The position numbers and the translations under genes are program-made. The notes beneath the pieces were generated by a model that was not told the origin of the DNA, ran no database searches, and saw nothing but the letters and a program-made list of their open reading frames with translations. Source: Pelargonium x hortorum (lineage: Eukaryota > Streptophyta > Magnoliopsida > Geraniales > Geraniaceae). Taken from it: DNA of 64,000 nucleotides. Shown in pieces: positions 58,981 through 64,000 of the stretch (its first letter is position 1; every line of letters starts with the position of its first letter). Location: assembly GCA_036897525.1 (NCBI GenBank), contig JAYMTJ010000016.1, positions 1 through 64,000 of the forward strand, given 5' to 3'.

Positions 58981-61330
58981 ACTCTATATAGTAAGAAATA
59001 GATTTCCAGTTTCTATGTTTCTATAATAGCAATAGTCACTTATTAGCAGCATAATCTTACCCTCAGGTTCTACGCAGCTTCTTTCTAAATAGGATTCGGC
59101 TCTATTAAAAGAGAGAGAGAGCGATACATACTCACGGAATTTCTACTCAAAGATCCGTACTCTTAAACTTAAAATAGGAGCCTTATAAGTATAAGTCTCA
59201 TGGGGGCTTATATAACCAGTGCTTTGGGGATTCCTGTTGTTGCTAAACCCTTGAATGCATGTCCAAATCTCTGGGTGTTAAAACAGGAAGTTCCTATACT
59301 CCTCTGCAAAAGGAGAGTTTCTCTAAAAAAACTTAAGACTAGAGTTTTTTTAATTAATATCTGAAGTTCCAAGCAAAGCTAAGGAAGGGGATTAAGCGGG
59401 GTTTACGCTGGTAAAAAAAAAAGTTTTGCCCAGGGATCCCCGTAAGGTATACTACTCCAATCCAATGAAAAGTTCGCGCTTCTTTCTTTATACTGTAAAC
59501 ATTTTTCCTCCTTATACAACTTTAACAAAGAATAGTCCAAGATTTAAGCTTAATAGTATCCAGCTGGAGCCCTTATTTACCTAGCTCTAGCTAAATGTAA
59601 TCACTCGGTTAGTTTTTTAAACTGGTAAGATCCAGATTAAGGCCTTGTTTCAAAGCTTTTCGTATCAGATGCTACTAAGAGACATCATTTTGCCTAGAAT
59701 AATTTAGATTTACTTACATGATTCTAAATATATAAACCCTTTTTAGCTATATCAAAGAAACCCCCTTGGTCTGTTTACCGCGGTTTGTAAATAGAATTGG
59801 ACATACTAACTCGAGAAGTTAATTCCTGCTTAATAGATTTGGAGTATGAAAGGCTTAGAATATAGTAGGATGTATATATTGCTAGAGCTTGTTAATCTCT
59901 TTATATTCGTTCTAGTGGAATAGAAAGGTTCCTAGCTTTTACGGAAAAAATCTCTCCACAGGACCCTTTAGGCTTTTATTGGTTATTGTATCTTAAATTT
60001 ATGCATTACCGACCAGCTTTTTTCTTTAAAAAAGGTCTACTTCCTAAGGCTTCTCCTATACTTACAAATCTCTATAACGGCGAGTTCCTCGATTGATAGT
60101 TATTTCGCGAACTTCTTTGTACGGAACCCCAAGAATACTATAAGCAGGAGGTTAATCAGAGTTTAATAATTACGAGATTTCCGCCTAGTAAAACTCACTT
60201 CAGTAGAGTCAATTTTTAGTCTTGCAAAAGCTCAAAAAAAGCTTTGTACAGCCACTCTCGTGCAAGCCTACTTACTATAAAACTACAGTTTTGGATTTTG
60301 CGTGCCTTTTACTTTTACACTTTTTGAACTAACACGAGTTAAAATATTGCCTCCAATAGCCCGTCTTTTATTAGAACTGCCGGTAATTAAGAATTAAAAG
60401 TTCCGTCTTCAGCAACCTATTAGCCTTTGTATTATAGTTAAAAAAGCTGGATAGAAAACAACAGACTAGTCCCAAGATGCGGGTGTGTAATGTATAAAGA
60501 TTTTCCGCAATTCTTAGAATGACTAAGCAAAAACTTTTAAATGAGCGACCAATTAATCTTGGAGTGATTGCTGTTTTGGTGTTAATTATAAAAACCTAGT
60601 GCTCTTAGAGACAACAGGTTTTTCTTTTCTCCCTTGGTATGGTAAATAAACTAGAATTGGGTTCGTGGAATCTAGTCATTATATTTATTTACACAAGCAG
60701 ATTAAGCTATTATAAAAGTGTATATCTCGGAGTGAGGTTCAAAACCGTACATTAAATAAAAAGACAAGACCCAGGTTCGATCCCATGTTATGAAGACAAA
60801 AAAGCTTTATAAACACCTTGTTTTTTCGTTTTTTTTAGGTATACTACTTACAAGTTCACAAGAAGTGTATTCATACTTGATTCTTAAATTTTTCGTTCTA
60901 AACGCAAGGAATGCCATAGAAAAGACAAGACGCCTCCGTCTTTGAAGAGTACACTTTTATTAATAAGGGAATTGGCGGAATGTATAACTTTACTGAAAAA
61001 AAAATTCTATTAATAAAATGAAGTAAGGAAAATAGACGTAGGATCTAGCTTAAATGTGGTAGGGTAGTAATCCCTGGTGGCCGAGACGAATACACCTTCC
61101 CTTCTGAAAAATCTTGGGGTGAATTTACTGTGTCTTTTCAATACAAGTTTCGATAAGTGAAAAGGAACTTTATAACCGAATATCTAGAGTATTCTCATAT
61201 TTTTTAACAACCCAACAACTATAATTATAATACCTCTTCTTAGGTACCCCCTGCAAAAAACTATAATACAACCTCTAAAGCTACCCTCTATATGCCAATG
61301 CTAGTCCAAAGCCTTTAACCTCCAAGGCCC
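58981..61330. other. AT-rich background
   Basis: I see no gene. It holds a GA dinucleotide run at 59111-59121. Two AGGTTC words near 60735 and 60772 do not extend into a cloverleaf. Confidence 0.5.
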
Positions 61331-61990
61331 TGCTAAGGTACACTCTTTCTATAAACTTTCTCATGAGCTGGCAAATGAAATGAAGTCAATGGATCTTCGT
61401 AAGTTGCTTTAGAATCGTATCCGTAAGTGACTTTAGAAAAGGCTTCACCTAAGACTGTCCTTAGTATTTCTAACAGATAGGATGTAACTCTCAGAATTGT
61501 GTTCTTGTCTTCTGTCAGTGACGGCCAATACCCTGCTTTTCGATGGCTTGATCGACAGTCTTTCTTTACAAATATCTATACAACAACGAGTACAGAGCTA
61601 CAAGCCAAGCTTGCCTAGTCCTTAATCTTTCCTAGCTATACCTCATGAGCAAATTCATAGCAACAATTATCTGGTTTATCTTATCTTATCTTCAATAAAA
61701 GCTCTCTAAGTCTAAGAACTTCGTATACCTAGTCTCTCCTAAACTATCTTCTATAAATAGAAAATCCTAGGAAAATGAATATATTTCTGTTATTATCTTC
61801 CTTTGAAATCGCCCTTAGATAGAAGTCAATTTGAAACAACTAACTCTATTTTCAAGTCAATTTCTGATACAAAACTCAAAATAAAATTTAAGGGAAACTC
61901 CTCTGAAACTTTCTTTGCTTTCGAACCTTGGCCGGACTCTAGTCATGGGATTGAAGAATACTGCTATAACCTAAAAGCTTTAACCTAAAA
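61331..61990. other. possible island VIII
   Basis: Word use (CTATCTTCTATAAATAG, CTAAGTCTAAGAAC, TCTTATCTTATCTTC) resembles island IV more than the background. I could not line it up with a specific copy. A 61-codon frame at 61803 is not recognisable. AACCTAAAAGCTTT is directly duplicated near 61968-61995. Confidence 0.3.
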
Positions 61991-64000
61991 GCTTTGTTAA
62001 AAATTGACTCCTTAGAAATCCTTGTAACTTTGATCTTCGCAGGGAGTTTGCTCTATACAAAGCTTTTCATATTTATACGACAGGGGCTCCCCTAAGCATC
62101 TGGTACTTACTAGAGAACTCATTTAGTTAGTACCCTGGCTTGGAGCGAAAGGCAATCCCGTATAGATTTTCCGCTTTTCAGGTATATTAAGGAGTCTTCA
62201 TGATCACAATTATTGCAATAGTCTAGGAAGCTTCTCTAGATTTAGTAGTGATTATCAAACGAGAATACGGGCATAAAAGGACCCCTCTAATTGCACGGAA
62301 TTTTCATGACCTTAAAAAAAAAATCTCATCCTCAGGGGATTGACCATACTCCATTTTTAGAGTTAAGTCCTAAACCTTAGTTAAATAGAAAAAGTAAGTT
62401 CGGGAGAGCATTAGGAATCCCCCAGTTTTTTTTCTTTTATAATCAAAGTATATGTCAACATAGCTTTACGGTGGAGGGCCCTTTAAATATTCCAAACTTA
62501 GAAGTTTACTGGTGGAAATTTTCCTACACTTTATGAAATTATTTACCAGATATGACTCTGGGAGTGCTCAATGCCAATAAGTGTAATCTGCTTTCGAAAT
62601 TTAGTAGTATTTAAAGTTGTCCCTTACTTCAGGAGTGTGTATAGAAGATAACGAGCTTTTCAGAGCGGCATCTAAGTTTTACATAGTTAAGCTTTTCTTT
62701 GCAAAAACAATTCCGAAAATTAGGTTTACTGTTAATCTATAAAATGACTCATAAAGAGGAGGATTCCCTTTTGTTTCATAAAGGGCCCTAATAATACTAG
62801 CGAAGGTACTCATGCTCTATATTTGAAAGAAATTCAAAACGGGACCGAAAAGCATGGAGAATCTAGTCTAAGTAGTTTTAAGCGAGACAAAGGATCTAAC
62901 TTCAATTACTATAAGATTGAAGTCTTTCCTACAATAGGTTGGCGATAAGACAAACCCCTTTTGGTTGGGGCACTCTTACTAAATAAACGTCTTAACCTTT
63001 TCTTTTCTACGTTATTCCCAATAAACTTGTACTACTTAGTTTAAACTACCAGAATTTTCTCCTGTGTGTGATAAGCACCCATGACCTATGCTCCTCCATT
63101 TTTTGTATACCAAATACTATGCCTTTGTACTTTTACGACGGACAAAAGAGAGTGTTGACACGAATCTAATGATAGATCCATATATAGTGCACAGGATTAG
63201 AGGGGCACTTGCCTTAAAAAGGGACCTAAGTAATTACCTTTTAAATCTGACCACAATAAAACAAATACTCTCAAGTTTCAGTATAACAGGTATCCTTTCA
63301 AAATTTCACTGCGCGAACATTTAAGCTAAAGGGATACACAAATTTACTAACTAAAATCTGTGTAGACTGCTCGTTGAATCAAAAAAAGAAAGTAAGGGGC
63401 TATAGAATCCCTTTTTGGGTAGTATAAAGATTTATTCAGTCGACTATTTATTTCGAATGGGAAAGAGTTACGTGTCCCCTATTCATAACCGAGTTTTTCG
63501 GAAATTTGTGTCAGTCATTAGTGTTAGTTCCGAAACACAGGATTTGCTTTACTCTTCAGGTATTTTTCTAAACTGCTTAGAGGCTACCCTTTCTTTTCTT
63601 TTTTATAATAGCAGGTATTTAAAGCTAGTTAGAAACTTCTTAAAATTTGTATATTAAATTTAAGTAATTAAAACGCTTATCAACACTTTAGCTTAACCAG
63701 GCAGGTATTTATAGTATTCCATATAGGAATTAATTGTAGGGAGAAGCAGGGGTTGTAAAAGTCTTAAATTATTACGCGTACTTTAATAATAAGAAAGGGA
63801 TCCTCAGTCTTTTCTTATACCTTTTCTTTTTAAAACCTTTTAGAATACAAAACCAAAAGACTTAACTAAAATAAAAGCTAACACAGAAGAAAATTCTCTA
63901 TCTGGATTCCTCTTATACTTCCCAGAAACTATTCTTTTAATCATTACCTGTGGTTTTAAACAAATCAGTACTGTCGTGTGAACAAATAAAGTTTCAATTC
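61991..64000. other. AT-rich background, right end
   Basis: I see no gene. Frames at 63088-63324 (78 codons, ATG start) and 63415-63657 (80 codons, TTG start) are the longest. Neither shows a family motif, and both are within chance length. Confidence 0.5.

Noticed and set aside
63088-63657. Two adjacent frames of 78 and 80 codons on the + strand
   Set aside because: They look like a small operon at first sight, but neither has a motif and the second starts with TTG. They are separated by 90 bases of stop-rich background.
1-64000. CRISPR array, insertion sequence, bacterial operons or riboswitches
   Set aside because: No regularly spaced identical repeats, no transposase-length frame, no gene clusters with ribosome binding sites and no recognisable aptamer core were seen on either strand.

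Overview
The window is 64 kb of AT-rich DNA (about a third G+C, estimated by eye) with no gene I can recognise on either strand. No open frame exceeds about 112 codons, close to what chance gives at this composition (roughly 7% stop codons, two strands, three frames). The longest frame has a TTG start and contains no methionine codon. Stops TAA and TAG are frequent in every frame. I found no rRNA, no intact tRNA, no transposase, polymerase or reverse-transcriptase motif, and no CRISPR array. This excludes a typical bacterial, archaeal or phage chromosome. It fits non-coding DNA of a eukaryote, most simply the gene-free part of a large, repeat-strewn organelle (mitochondrial-type) genome. Decayed tRNA-like sequences, short GC-rich hairpins and many small diverged dispersed repeats point that way. 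A nuclear gene desert, or an artificially evolved or shuffled control sequence, cannot be excluded from the bases alone.

Layout: two textures alternate. The background (about 1-12300, 14960-16080, 18800-28560, 29960-36160, 36600-38200, 39440-43430, 47460-52080, 53070-57990, 58980-61330 and 61990-64000) is roughly strand-symmetric AT-rich sequence. It is peppered with short G/C clusters of the form GGRNNYCC and with homopolymer runs. Set into it are 'islands' of different base use and strong strand bias (about 12.3-14.9, 16.1-18.8, 28.6-29.9, 36.2-36.6, 38.2-39.4, 43.4-43.9, 44.8-47.5, 52.1-53.1, 58.0-59.0 and 61.3-61.9 kb). Several islands are built from diverged copies of the same short families. 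The clearest are a 50-60 bp element that starts CTCTAAATCC (eight exact cores, all on the + strand), an element with core CCCTCCCTCYGC and TTGGGTAGA (three copies, one inverted), and a CCTGTATTTGTATTCC-GGTTAAAG motif. The order of families is partly shared between islands, so some islands may be decayed copies of one longer parent sequence.

A second layer is a set of tRNA-like relics. At least four sites keep a D-loop-like TAGA (TAAA in one) followed exactly 27 nt later by a T-loop-like RGGTTC, which is the canonical tRNA spacing, but their stems no longer pair. There is no sign of genes working together. The value of the window lies in the repeats, the tRNA fossils and a few strong secondary-structure elements: a perfect 24-bp palindrome at 2667-2690, a hairpin cluster at 39667-39733, and a bistable hairpin at 32467-32489.
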